A DNA stretch of 64,000 bases from Platanthera guangdongensis. Taxonomy: Eukaryota > Streptophyta > Magnoliopsida > Asparagales > Orchidaceae. This document shows, one piece after another, positions 47,771-59,800 of this stretch (positions are counted from its first letter, which is position 1; each line of letters opens with the position of its first letter). The notes under the pieces are model-generated. The model was not told where the DNA came from and searched no databases. It worked only from the letters and a program-made list of their open reading frames with translations. Both the position numbers and the translations under genes were made by a program. The stretch lies in contig CM077162.1 in NCBI GenBank assembly GCA_039583875.1, forward strand, positions 109,525,808 through 109,589,807, given 5' to 3'.

Positions 47771-50700
47771 ATGACTGTGTCTGTTGCTGTTCTAGCCGCC
47801 ATGAAGTTTGATGTTGGTTTCGATATTGACATGGAATCCTTCAGCACAACTGACCAGGCTTTTCAGGATATTTTGGGATTATTCAAAGACCAGAACCTGA
47901 CTGCCATTATGACCACAAGGATCAACCTGGCATCTGATGAGATAAAGGAATGGGTCTATACTGCCCTCAATCAAGATAACAACAACATTGTTGGGTCTAT
48001 AGCTGGCACACAGGTACCCTTAACCCCAGCAATTTTAACAGAAGTTTTTGAGTTGAGAAATGGTGAAGATACTGCTACTGCTGACCTGTCTGGAGAAGAG
48101 TATTCTGACCTGCTTGCCAGAATGGGTCATTCAGAGGCCAACCCTAGCAAGCTCTTCAAAAGGAACCTTTCTGTGGAATACAGATTCATGACAGATGTTG
48201 TTGGGAAAGTGCTACTGGCTAAGCACTCTGCCCATGATACAATTTCAAGGTATCAGCTCTGCCTCATGGGAGCTCTTGTAGACAGAAAAAATCTGAATTG
48301 GGGAGAAGTCTTCTTTGACCTTATCAAGAAGAAGCTCAACAAAAGTTTTGTCAACTTTGGAAGGATTATAGGGGTGTTTCTGCAGCACAGGTGCCCTGCT
48401 TTGCTGGTCTCCTCTGGAATCCATATCAATGCTTCCAGGAGACTGTCTTGTGCCCTCTTTGGAAAGTGGGACAGACAAATCAGCAAGCCCAGCAGGCCCT
48501 CCTCCAGCACTCCTTCAGGCACAAGGACTCTAAGAGTCACTTCTCCACAGGTCTCTGCCCCTGCAGATGACCTGCCTGCTGTTGCTGCTCTCCTCCTCCT
48601 CCTCCTCCATTTCCATCCCTTCCCATACCTTCTACCATTCCAGCTCCATCCACCATCATCATATCCAGCCCCTCTCCAACATCTACACCATCTCCAGTAC
48701 CTATTCTTCCAACACCAGAAGAACAATTCCATCCATTATTCTCCTACCCTCCACCAGATGTCACTTTATCACCCTCCCATCCACCCTTCACCCTCATTAA
48801 TGATTCCTTTATGGATGATTCACCATCATGTCCCCCTATCATCATCTCCTCCTGAGCTACCCTCATCCTCCACTTCCTTTCAAGACCTTCTACAACAAAT
48901 TATTGACCAACCCACATTCACCCCATCTATCTCCATCCCACTGTCCTCCATATCCACCTTACCAACACCTCAGCCCTCCCTTCCACCATTCACCAGCTCT
49001 CCACTACCCTCACCCTCAGCTGCTCCTCTATCTTCTACCTCTGCTCCAGTCACCCTTGAGCAAGTAGACCTTCCATCCCTTGCTGACAGGTTGTATGAGT
49101 TGCTTGCCCCCAGGCTCTCTCTTCTGTTGGAGACCTCCTTGGCTCCACTCCACCTATCAGTGGCAGCTCTCTCTGTCAGGCTCTCATCCCTATTCCCTCA
49201 GGCAGCCCCTACAGCAGTGTGCCTTGATCCAGACTTGTCTGAATCTAGGCAGGGGGAGATCCCCTATGAAGTGAGTCTTCCTGCTGCTGCTGTTGCTGCT
49301 GCTGTGTCTATGAGCCTGTCTGCTGCTGCTGCTGTTATTGCTGCCTCTTCAGCTCCTGCTCTTGCTGCTGTTGCTGTGCCTCAAGCACAAATTCCTCCTG
49401 CTACAGTCCTTGCAATAGACCTCAGGTCTTTGCTTTCAAATTTTGATTCTGCATACTTCAGCTGTCTGCAGAGATAATTGCTGTCCAGCCTCCAGAGGAT
49501 CTATCCAAGGCACTTGTGCCATTCTCTTGCTGTGACCCAAGCATTATCACCTCCTTTGTCAATTCAGTGTATGCTGCTGCTTCTTCTGAAGAAAGCATTA
49601 TTGTTGCTTCTGATATTGTTGCCTCTACTGCTGCTGAAAATGTTGATACTGCTGCTGAAGTTTCTGTTATTACTGATGAGCCAATTTCCAAGGAAATTCT
49701 TATGTCAGAGGCACCTGAGTTTGAGCCTTCTGCAGTTTCTGATGATATTCCTACTGTTGTTGTTAGTGAGACTGTTGCTGCTACTGTCACTTCTCCAGAG
49801 CCTATGGTTGCTGCTGCTGTTTGTTATTACTGTTTCTACTCCATCTGCTGCTGTTACTGCTTCAACATCTGCTGCTACACCATCTGTTGCCTCATCTGCT
49901 TCTGTACAGCTCAAGAAGGACTTAATGAAGAAAATAGATGCTCTTTATGATGACCAGAGTTCTGAAAGTGATGAATTTAGAACAGACTCTGATGACTCTT
50001 CTGCTACCATTGCTAGGAAAAGAAAGGCAAGGAGCAAAGCTATGAAGAGAGTACCTCCTGCCAAGGTCAAAGACAACAATGATATTCCATACTACATTCT
50101 TCATGACTGCCCTATTACTGAGCACTGGATGCAGTACTCCAAGAACCAACTGAAGGCAATGAAAAAGAAGAGAAAATATGAAAAGGGTTCCTCTCAATTC
50201 CAACACTCTCATCCTCCTCCACCACCTCCTCCTGATGCAGGTGCAGGTGGAAGCTCTGCAGCTCAACCCCCAGCCAGAAGTCAGACCCCCTATCAGCCTC
50301 ATGCTAGATCCTATAATAGGGGAAGCCAATCCAGGGGATCTCAATCCAGGAGAGGAGGATACAGAGGAAATCAAAGAGATATCCAAGTCTACTCCAAAGG
50401 TTACTCAAGGCAACACCCATATTCCAGGGGAGGACAAATTTCAACTGATACAACATCTGGTCCTTTTCCCTACAAGCTAAAAGAAACTGTGTCTTCCAGG
50501 CCTCCTCAAGACAATCCCTCTAACAGATATGAGCCCCCTGTACCTTTTGAGGATCCTGAAAACAATCCAGCTGCTTGGACTGCAAGATTAAAAGAACTAG
50601 CTGCACTGGATCAGATCAAAAAGGCTAGAGAGCAAGGAATAGATTCATCTAATATCTCAACAATGTCTGAACAAAGAATGAAAGAGCTAGAAAGATATGC

Positions 50701-50872
50701 ATCAAGCAAGTTCTTTGATTCTGACAGGTATATGGAATTGCATCCTGAAGCTGTGGTTCCCAGGCCTAAACAACAAACATCTTTAGGTGCAGCTGATGAT
50801 ACCAGATCAAAGAAGGAAGCCCTCAATCCCAACAGAGAGATTAAACTTATTAAGGGCAAAGAAAAGAAATGA
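47771..50872 (+). pseudogene. C3 third ORF: putative nuclear accessory protein
   Basis: About 1030 codons over several frame shifts (near 48590, 48850, 49470 and 49800). N-terminal ~230 residues form a helical domain (FQDILGLFKD, LTPAILTEVFEL, VEYRFMTDVVGKVLLAKHSA, DLIKKKLNKSFVNFGRII) resembling the plant 'putative plant transposon protein' fold and aligning with the C2 third ORF. A Pro/Ser-rich middle, an Ala-rich part, an acidic patch (DDQSSESDEF), KKKRKY (50162-50179) and an RGG-like stretch (RGSQSRGSQSRRGGYRG) follow. It is not env-like: I see no signal peptide or membrane segment. Function unknown; nuclear nucleic-acid binding is inferred. Confidence 0.7.
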
Positions 50873-51034
50873 CAATGTAAGGTGACATTCTCTGTGACTT
50901 CTGATTATCTGGATGCTATATATCTCTGTGGTTCTGCAATGTCTAGCTTGTTGCTTTTCTGTTTTGCTGCTTGTATGTTATTTAAATTTTTCCAAAGTTT
51001 GTAAATAGTAATCCTAACCCAAATAGGGGGACAT
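50873..51034 (+). other. C3 3' untranslated region and polypurine tract
   Basis: Short non-coding link between the third ORF and the 3' LTR. AAATAGGGGGACAT at 51021-51034 is the likely plus-strand primer. Confidence 0.7.
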
Positions 51035-52556
51035 TGTTGGAACACCCTATTACTAATTTGGGTCAGGATCACTATGTCTCTTGGAATCAATGCTTGACCT
51101 CCTGTATAGCTCAATAGGTCAATTAGAATTGAGTCTAAGGGTTAGAAGTCTAGGTTTGGAAGCTTCCCTAGAGACCAAGATTTTCTGTTTGGAGACTAAG
51201 TCATATCGTCGAGCTCAGCACGACGATTCGTCGAGCTCCGATCGACGATCGTCTAGCTCAACTTCGACAGATCGTCGAACTCCATTCGACGATCGTTGAG
51301 CTCAACTTCATTATATCGTCGAACTCCATTTGACGATCGGTGAGCTCAGTTCGACGATCTTGACTCAGATTTGGATTTCTATCTCTGAGCTCAGTTCGAC
51401 GATCTTTGAGCTCAGATCGACGATATTTTGCTGATGTATATTTCTGATCGCTGAGCTCAATTCGACGATAGCAGAGCTCAGTTCGACGTTTTCAGATAAC
51501 CTCAAGGGTGTTTCTAGACTCAAAGTCAAATTAGTTAAGGAGTTATTCTGCAATTAATTCTGAAGATTTTCTAGCCGTTTTCATTCATTTTTGGACCAAG
51601 TTTCAAGGAATATTTCTGTGGACTTTCCTCCAAAAGAGATTTTGCAATTAAGGATGCAATTAGTGCAGACCAACGGCTATTTTCTCAGAGAATGTTTTGT
51701 TCAGTATCAGAGAATAAAAGAAAAGAATTTTTTTTGAATCTCAGAGACAAGGTTACAGAGAGACATACATATTACAGACACACATAGACAGACATCAGTA
51801 ATCTTCAACAAAAATATTCTGTCTCAAAGAATTCTCAAGAACACTCATCCAAGGAGATCAACCTTCTCTGAAATCTTCAGATCTCTTTAGTTTTCAAGTG
51901 TTCAAGGCCAACATATTTCAAGACTCCAGACATTCAACATTTCAGTCATTGCTGAAATCATCTATTGCTGGAGTTCAATCTTTGAAGGCCTATCACCCTC
52001 AGCAAAGCTTTTCTTCCTGAAGATCTCAAGGATTCAGGGGGAGCTTTGACATCAACAATCCACATAGTCTTCTCAGTTGTTTGAGAAAGAGAAGACTTCA
52101 TCACTCTCTCACCCCCTCTCTGTAAAGGGTTTCTCAAACTCCCTTCAAAAGTTTGAGCTTAGTTTTTGAGCACCTTGTCAAAAGCTCGTTGGTGGCAAGA
52201 CACCTGATCAAAAAATCTGATCTGGTTTTTGAGCACCTTATCAAAAGCTCATTGGTGCCCAGGACACCTGATCAACTCATCCTGCAGTGGATTCCTACCT
52301 AGGGTGGTAGAAGAGTGGATGTACCCAAGTTTAGGGGAACCACTATATTTCCTTGTGTCTTCTGGTTTTGCTTATCTTTATTTTTGGTTCTGGCCTTGAT
52401 TATTCTGTGATTAGCTTTTGATTAGTATAGTTCTTTGATTAGATTTTAATTGCTTCCCTCCTCACTCTTATTACAACAATTGTTGTAAAAAGTTTCAAAG
52501 CACCATATACTCTATTCACCCCCCTCTAGAGTATATCAGATCTAGCTGCACTTTCA
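51035..52556 (+). repeat. 3' LTR of C3
   Basis: Near-identical to 40402-41924. Its TCGA array (51205-51492) keeps several CG sites that are TG or CA in the 5' LTR, and the reverse, as expected from methylcytosine decay. It is preceded by the polypurine tract and followed by target duplicate GACAT. Confidence 0.95.
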
Positions 52557-52561
52557 GACAT

Positions 52562-53745
52562 AAAGGAAGAGGTGTATGTGGAACAACCTCCAAGTTTTGT
52601 TGATTCTAACTTTACTGATTATGTTTACTTATTGCGTAGAGCTTTATATTGTCTGAAATAAGCTCCTCGAGCTTGGTATGAGATGCTGTCTAGCTTTCTT
52701 CTTGAGAACAAGTTCATAAGGGAAAAGATAGATAAGACATTATTTCTTAGGGAAATAAAACTCAAGATTTTGCTAGTACAAATCTATGTCGACGACATTA
52801 TTGTTGGCTCTACTGACGACAACCTCTGCAAGAAGTTTTCAAAACTGATGCAAGGGAAGTTCGAAATGAGCAGTATGGGCGAGCTGAAGTATTTCTTAGG
52901 GCTTCAGGTGAAACAATCTGAAGATGGAATTTTCATCTCGCAGACTAAGTTCACGAAAGAGCTAATTAAGAAATTCGGAATGGAGAACGCAACCTCTATG
53001 AGGACTCCAATGGGTTCAACTGTGTCTCTGGATAAGGTTGAGAAAGGGAAACCTTTTGATGAAACCAAATACAAAAGCATAATTAGATCCTTGCTCTACC
53101 TTACTGCCAGTAGACTTGACATAATGTTTTCAACATGTTTATGTGCTAGATTTCAGGTGAACTCTAAGGAATCTCACTACGCTGCTGCAAAGAGAATTTT
53201 GAGATAACTTAAAGGTACACCAATCTTGGCTTATGGTACCCAAGAAGTAATGATAGTAGCGAGCTAATTGGTTTTTCAGATACAGATTTTGTAGGTAGCA
53301 AGGATGACAGGAAAAGCACTTCTGGGGCTTGCCAATTCCTTGGAAGGAGGCTTATTTCCTGGAGTAGCAAGAAGCAGAACTGTGTTGCAATCTCAACAGC
53401 TGAGTCAGAGTATATCTCTGTAGGCAGTTGCTGTGCACAGCTGCTATGGATAAAGAATCAATTTGAAGATTACAATATGAAGTTCCAGAACATTCCACTA
53501 TTTTGCGACTCTTCCAGCGCAATTGCAATAGCCAACAACCCAGTCTCGCAAAGCCGGACAAAGCACATAGAGCTGAGGTATCAATTCATCCAGTAGCATG
53601 TGGAGCATGGGGATATAAATCTCCAGTATGTCTCTACAGACAGGCAGATTGCAGACATTTTCACGAAGCCGCTGGACGAGACCAAGTTCTCGTTCTTCCA
53701 AACAGAACTTGGATTTCTCAACAAAGAAGATTAGAGAAGGTGGAC
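52562..53745 (+). pseudogene. C2 reverse transcriptase C-terminus and RNase H
   Basis: Continues C2 RT after C3: KEEVYVEQPPSFV, a TAA where CAA is usual near 52660, then an open frame 52683-53207 with YVDDIIVGSTDDN, GELKYFLGLQVKQ and YLTASRLDIMFSTC. After a stop and a frameshift at about 53205-53220, RNase H reads FSDTDFVGSKDDRKSTSGA, ISTAESEYIS, FCDSSSAIAI and ADIFTKPLDETK, ending near 53733. All core residues are visible; the gene is broken. Confidence 0.85.
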
Positions 53746-53810
53746 TCACAAGAAGGCTTAGAGATCAAGAATCAGTCAAAAGTTGGAATTCTACAAATTT
53801 CTAAATTTTT

Positions 53811-54030
53811 GACTCGAGTAAGAAGTAAACTGCACGAGTAAGAAAATCACCTACTCGAGTAGTAGAATGAACTACTCGAGTAATAAAGCTTCACTCGAGT
53901 ACTTCAATATATCCACTCGAGTACTTCCAGACATGACTCACATACTTCCAGACATCACTCGAGTACTTCCAGCCATCTCTACTCGAGTACCTCCATATCT
54001 TCACTCGAGTACTGCCAAGTCTCTCGAGTA
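53811..54030 (+). repeat. ACTCGAGT array upstream of C2 third ORF
   Basis: About ten copies of ACTCGAGTA and variants in 220 bp between pol and the third ORF, the same motif that fills the C2 LTR. The spacing is tighter than in the LTR. Confidence 0.9.
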
Positions 54031-54149
54031 TGTGACAGACAAGCTTTCTACCTTGATTCAAATTTCTTTATTCACAACCCAAGGCCTATGCCTCCCTCTC
54101 CCAGGTATGTTTGCATTATTTATTTCTAACTTAAGACATAAATTAGGGT

Positions 54150-54160
54150 TATGTATAAAT
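54150..54160 (+). promoter_or_regulatory. Candidate internal promoter (TATA) for C2 third ORF
   Basis: TATGTATAAAT, about 120 bp after the ACTCGAGT array, the same distance as array to TATA in the C2 LTR. A (CT)n tract ending CTCGAG follows at 54196-54219, just before candidate starts. Confidence 0.45.
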
Positions 54161-54187
54161 CGCAAAGTCCAAAAGTCATTTTCTACA

Positions 54188-56660
54188 TGAATCAATCTCT
54201 CTCTCTCTCTCTCTCGAGTACGCTGAAATGCTTCATCTTCCCTACAAGTTGCAGAGCCCGCACATTCCTCCTCCCCGTCGCCAAATGGTTTCTCAAATTT
54301 CTGGATCATGGCCTCTTCCTCCAAGATTGGCATCGTTCCGAATTAGTTACTGCCAGTATCGCCGAAATTTCGGATGACTTCTGCAACCTTTTGATACTTC
54401 TCGACACCGCCGGCCTCACCTTCATTCTACAGGAGCCATACAAAATCTTGATCCCTGAAGTTGCAGAGTTCTTCAAGAATGTCAAAGTCAAGAGACATGG
54501 TACAGTCATCAAGTCCAGAGTCAGAGGAAATAAAAATCAAATTCACCAAGATCTCTGTTTCACACTTCTTCGCCTGCCAATTGTTGATGAAGAAGATCAT
54601 CTCGGTCCTGATGAATCTGACAGGACCTGTTTGTTCTGTGGACTATCTCCAGAGGTACAATACATCAAGAGGTCTGACATGAATCCATAAGGGAAGCTGT
54701 TAGTGGATATCATAGGCAAAGTTCTTCTCTGCAAGACAAATTCCATAAGTGATATCTCTCTTCACTTCTGTGATATCATGCAAGCTATAGTATGCAAGAA
54801 GAAGTTTCAGTTTGGGATGATGATTCTGGATAAGATAAAGGATAGTATCAAGACTCCCAACTATGTCAGGATTATTTCTCTCCCCTCCATGAAATTAATC
54901 CAGAGGTGTTCAACTTCTCCAAAGGGACTGTTCTTCACCACATGAAGAAAGTCTCCATCTCTTCCATTCAAAGATGGGAATTGAAATTGCAGAACACAGT
55001 TCAAGCTGCCAAAGCTCAAGAGCTTCCAGCTACAGAGAACATGACCCCATCTCCCTCTACACTTCAGGTTGCCAACTCCTTTGGTGCAACTGATGAGGGG
55101 TATCCTTCTCCTTCTATTCTAGAAGGGATTCCTACCACTCTAGCTGTTACTTCTCCTCCACCTAAGACTTCTGAAGAAACTCTATATGAAGCCCAACATC
55201 AAGAAAACTTATTATCAACTGAAGAAGCAATCAGTGATATGATTGAAGAACTGACTGCTGATGAACCCCTTTTCCCTCTTCCAAAAGAATCAGCTACTGA
55301 AGTTCCAAATTCAACCACTCCAATACCCTCTCCATCATATGCTCTATCTCCCATCCAATATCCTGCTGCACACCAAAAGCAGGATGACACCATCTTCATT
55401 TCTGATGAGCAATCTCCTGAACCAGCTGAAGCTCCACTGAGATCCTTGGACTTCACCATCCCCATGGTCACTGATGAAGTGGATGCCCAGATTCATACTA
55501 CTAGAGCTGAGAGCTTTGTAGTAATTAAAGAGATAGCTCCATGGGTTGCTCCTCCTCCTCCAATTCCCTCTTCTGTTGCTCCTCCTGCTGCGGCTGCTCC
55601 TACCCGTGATTTGATGACTCAACTTGTACTTCTGCTTCAAGAACAAACGACATATTTTGATGCTTCTCTCAAAGCTATTACTGAGAAAGTCACTACTCTA
55701 GAGACTGAGATGAGCAGGGGATTTGCTGAGATCCAGCATAGTATAGATCAACTCGGACATCTCTTCCAAATTGGTTGAAAGGCTCTAGATCACACTATTA
55801 CTAGTGTTGGTCAAGTCATGGAGCAAGGTGTGACTCTTGCAAATAATCAGATAGAATTGGATAAGAGAGCTGCAGCTACAAAGATGAAGATCTGTGAAGA
55901 GGTAGACACTTTCAAACAAAATGCCATAAATACATTGACTGTTGAAGTCAGAAAGGGGGAGAGCTTAGTGAAGGAATACCTAGAGAAATCAAATGCACTC
56001 AAGCAAGAGCTCTGGGAAGCTAAGATGAAAGAGATCCATGATGATGTGCTAGGCCAAATTCAGAGTGTAAATTTCCATACATATGACACAGCTGTCTGGA
56101 TGCACAATCAAATTCTTCTTGAGTTTGCTACAGATCCAAAAATCATTCCTCACCATCTCAATCCCTTAGCTACTGCTGCTCCAGTTCAAGCTCCTCAACC
56201 TACCTTTTCCCTAGACCTGAAGGCTATGAAGTTCCTCCTCAAGATTCATATGCTCAAATTTGGAGGCTGACCCTGTAGATATCTTTCTTCAGACCCCTCC
56301 AGAAATCCAGACTTCCAAGAAGAAGAGAAAATATGGTGATGGTGCCTCATCCAGCAGGTCAATCCCAGTTCCTGATGCAGAAAAGAGAAAAGCTCCTGAG
56401 TTTGCAGAGATCTGGTCTCCTACTTCAAAATCTCTCATTTTAGATTCTCTCAAACTTGTTTTGGACTAAATGAAAGAAAGAATGAACATTATAGCTCCCA
56501 GGAATTGGAATTATATGAAAAGTCTATGACTAAGAGAAGGCTTTATGATAGAGAACATGGCAGGAACAACCCTTATGCTCCTCAAAAGCCACCAAAGTAC
56601 TATCCAAAGCCATTCAGCTGCCAAAGGAGACAGCAAGAAAAGAAAGACAAGCAGCATCAC
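54188..56660 (+). pseudogene. C2 third ORF: putative nuclear accessory protein
   Basis: Read in pieces because of stops (54688 TAA, 55776 TGA) and frameshifts (about 54340, 54900, 56250). Two starts are possible: ATG 54188, or ATG 54308 (MASSSKIGIVP) with a 1-nt shift. N-terminal domain: YKILIPEVAEFFKNVKVK, GNKNQIHQDLCF, KVLLCKTNSISDISLHF and DKIKDSIKTPNYVRIIS. Then a Pro/Ser/acidic middle, coiled-coil segments (TEKVTTLETEMSRGFAEI; ESLVKEYLEKSNALKQEL), and a basic tail with KKKRKY (56317-56334). The core and the KKKRKY motif match C3. Function unknown. Confidence 0.7.
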
Positions 56661-56884
56661 TAAGTTGAAGCATTAAGGATTATGAGAGTGTGGAAATGAT
56701 ACATGTAGAAATGATATTGTTGGACAATCATATTTCTATAATTTCTAAATTTAGATCATTTGTCTTTTGATCATATTCTCATGCTTGCTTACACTGCTTT
56801 CTCTATTTACACAATATTTCTTTTTTATGTCTATATAATTCACCTTAGTATAAAGGGTTCTGACTTCTACAAATAGGGGAAGAT
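56661..56884 (+). other. C2 3' untranslated region and polypurine tract
   Basis: AT-rich, no ORF. Ends in AAATAGGGGAAGAT next to the 3' LTR, the probable plus-strand primer. Confidence 0.65.
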
Positions 56885-59800
56885 TGTTGGGTATTGTATC
56901 CACAGTAACCCAGATTTGATGATGTCACCCTTGAACTAAGATGAATTAAGTTGTATTTGATGCCTTGTTTAAGTTATGTGTGTACCGGACTATATTGCAA
57001 AGTGTAGACCAATGTCAGTCTACCATGGGTCACCAAACACAGGACCTCACAATGTAATCCCTCATTGTGTGATCCATGGTGTTGACTCATGTGTAGCCTC
57101 TCTATTGTGATACACTTCATATTCAAGCACTAAGATTAATTGGAGAAAGGCTTGTTGCTGAACTCACCAAAGAAGAGAAAATTCTGTTGAAGGAATTTTT
57201 GCTAAGAACTTTACTCGAGTAGATACCTACATACTCGAGTGAAATATTTAGTCAATACTTGAGTAAGACTATAAGTACTCGGTAATGGAATTAGTTCTCG
57301 AGTAGCCAAATTATAGCTCTCGAGTAGCTAAGTCAACTACTCGAGTAGATCCTCTCTCATTCTCGAGTTAATAGAATTTCTTCTCCAGAAAGTTTTCTAA
57401 GTAAATTACTCGAGCAGTCATATAAGTACTCGAGTAGTCTAGTCTTTTGTCTCGAGTTACAGAAGACAGGATTTCATGTAATTTTAACTCATTCGAGTAG
57501 TCAAGTTCATGTACTCGAGTAGTCTACCTACTACTCCAGTAGCCCAGGTTTTATGGTCGAGTAACAAGATTTTCTTCCCTCAAACTTCTTCTAAGTCCAT
57601 TGCTCGAGTAGCTATATCTACATACTCGAGTAGTTTGTATCCTCTCGAGTAGTCCAGTTTCACTACTCGAGTAACTCAGATTTTTCTTTCAGAAATATTC
57701 CAAGTCCTTGACTCGAGTAGTTCCTCTACCTCTCGAGTAGTTTATTCTATTCTCTCGAGTATTATTTCTTGTACTCGAGTAGTTCAACTTCATATCTCGA
57801 GTAACTACATTAGCACTCGAGTAAGTCTTTGTGTACTCGAGTAGCTGCTCTTCATTTCTGGATTTTGTCTAAGTCATCTACTCGAATTGTCTTCTTCTAT
57901 TCACTCGAGTAATCTTATATAGTACTCGAGTAATTAAACTTTCGCTCGAGTAATTCAGTCTATCTTTCTTGAAAAATCGTTAAGTCCAGATTTGACGAAA
58001 ATTTCAAACAGCCATGACATGATTGGTCCACGTGTACATCATTAAGACTAATTATGGCCGTTAGGAAAGATCTTACATAAAGTCTTGTCTGAAACTGACA
58101 AACCTAACAACAGGGGCTGTCAAATATTATTCTAAGTATTCTTTGAGTCTCATTCTCTCTCTCCAAAAAATCGGAAGCCACCGCCGCCGACCTTCATCGT
58201 GCTCATCTGGTTAGGTTTTTGATCCAGAAGATTCAGATCAAGAAGATTCACAGATCGAGATTGTCTTTCATTCTTCATCATCCATCTGATCGTGTGAAGC
58301 CAAGAAATTTCAGATCTACTTTTGTCGATACTCTTCTTCAACTTTTTTGAATAAAGCCTCAAAGATCCAAGAAGAAGATTCAGGCACACTGCTTTTAGAT
58401 CTGAGAAAGTTGTACTGTTTGTCACCAAAGAAGAGAAAATTCTGTTGAAGGAATTTTTGCTAAGAATTTACTCGAGTAGATACCTACATACTCGAGTGAA
58501 TACTTAGTCAATACTTGAGTAAGATTATAAGTACTCGGGTAATGGAATTAGTTCTCGAGTAGCCAATTATAGCTCCCGAGTAGCCAGTCAACTACTCGAG
58601 TAGATCCTCACTCATTCTCGAGTTAATAGAATTTCTTCTCCAGAAAGTTTTCTAAGTAAATTACTCGAGTAGTCATATAAGTACTCGAGTAGTCTAGTCT
58701 TTTGTCTCAAGTTACAGAAGACGGATTTCATGTAATTTTAACTCATTCGAGTAGTCAAGTCATGTACTCGAGTAGTCTACCTACTACTCCAGTAGCCCAG
58801 GTTTTATGGTCGAGTAACAAGATTTTCTTCCCTCAACTTCTTCTAAGTCCATTGCTCGAGTAGCTATATCTACATACTCGAGTAGTTTGTATCCTCTCGA
58901 GTAGTCCAGTTTCACTACTCGAGTAACTCAGATTTTTCTTTCAGAAATATTCCAAGTCCTTGACTCGAGTAGTTCCTCTACCTCTCGAGTAGTTTATTCC
59001 TATTCTCTCGAGTAGTATTTCTTGTACTCGAGTAGTTCAACTCCTCTCTCGAGTAACTACATTAGCACTCGAGTAAGTCTTTGTGTACTCGAGTAGCTGC
59101 TCTTCATTTCTGGATTTTGTCTAAGTCATCTACTCGATTGTCTTCTTCTATTCACTCGAGTAATCTTATATAGTACTCGAGTAATTAAACTTTCGCTCGA
59201 GTAATTCAGTCTATCTTTCTTGAAAAATCCTTAAGTCCAGATTTGACAAAAATTTCAAACAGCCATGACATGATTGGTCCACTGTACATCATTAAGACTA
59301 ATTATGACCGTTAGGAAAGATCTTACATAAGTCTTGTCTGAAACCGACAAACCCTAACAACGGGCTGTCAATATTATTCTAAGTATTCTTTTGAGTCTCA
59401 TTCTCTCTCTCCAAAAATCGAAGCCACCGCCGCCGACCTTCATCGTGCTCTCTGGTTAGGTTTTGATCCAGAAGATTCAGATCAAGAAGATTCACAGATC
59501 GAGATTGTCTTTCAATTCTTCATCATCCATCTGATCGTGTGAACCAAGAAATTCAGATCTACTTTTGTCGATACTCTTCTTCAACTTTTTTGATAAAGCC
59601 TCAAAGATCCAAAGAAGATTCAGGCAGACTGCTTTTAGATCTGAGAAAGTTGTACTGTTTGTCACCAAAGAAGAGAAAATTCTGTTGAAGGAATTTTTGT
59701 TAAGAACTTTACTCGAGTAGATACCTACATATCGAGTGAAATACTTAGTCAATACTTGGTAAATTATAAGTACTCGGGTAATGGATTGTTCTCGGTAGCC

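Larger units (their letters stand above)
40402..52556 (+). mobile_element. C3: complete SIRE-like Ty1/copia retrotransposon (12,155 bp)
   Basis: LTRs of 1523 bp (40402-41924) and 1522 bp (51035-52556), perfect 5-bp target duplicates GACAT (40397-40401 and 52557-52561), a primer-binding site, a polypurine tract AAATAGGGGG (51021-51030), gag, pol and a third ORF. I count 8 differences in the first ~340 bp of the LTRs, mostly C/T or G/A. It is the youngest layer here. Coding is spoiled by a few stops and single-base frameshifts, so it is nearly but not fully intact. Confidence 0.95.

Noticed and set aside
49478..49860. Leucine-rich or membrane protein segment in the frame starting 49478
   Set aside because: The Leu runs appear only in a shifted reading of the GCT/GTT-type repeats; the frame at 49516 gives a sensible acidic, Ala-rich sequence.
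47771..50872. Envelope-like protein as described for some SIRE elements
   Set aside because: I see no N-terminal signal peptide, membrane segment or Cys pattern; the content is helical, Pro-rich, acidic and basic/RGG-like. Ala/Leu runs in alternate frames come from frameshifted Pro/Ser codons.
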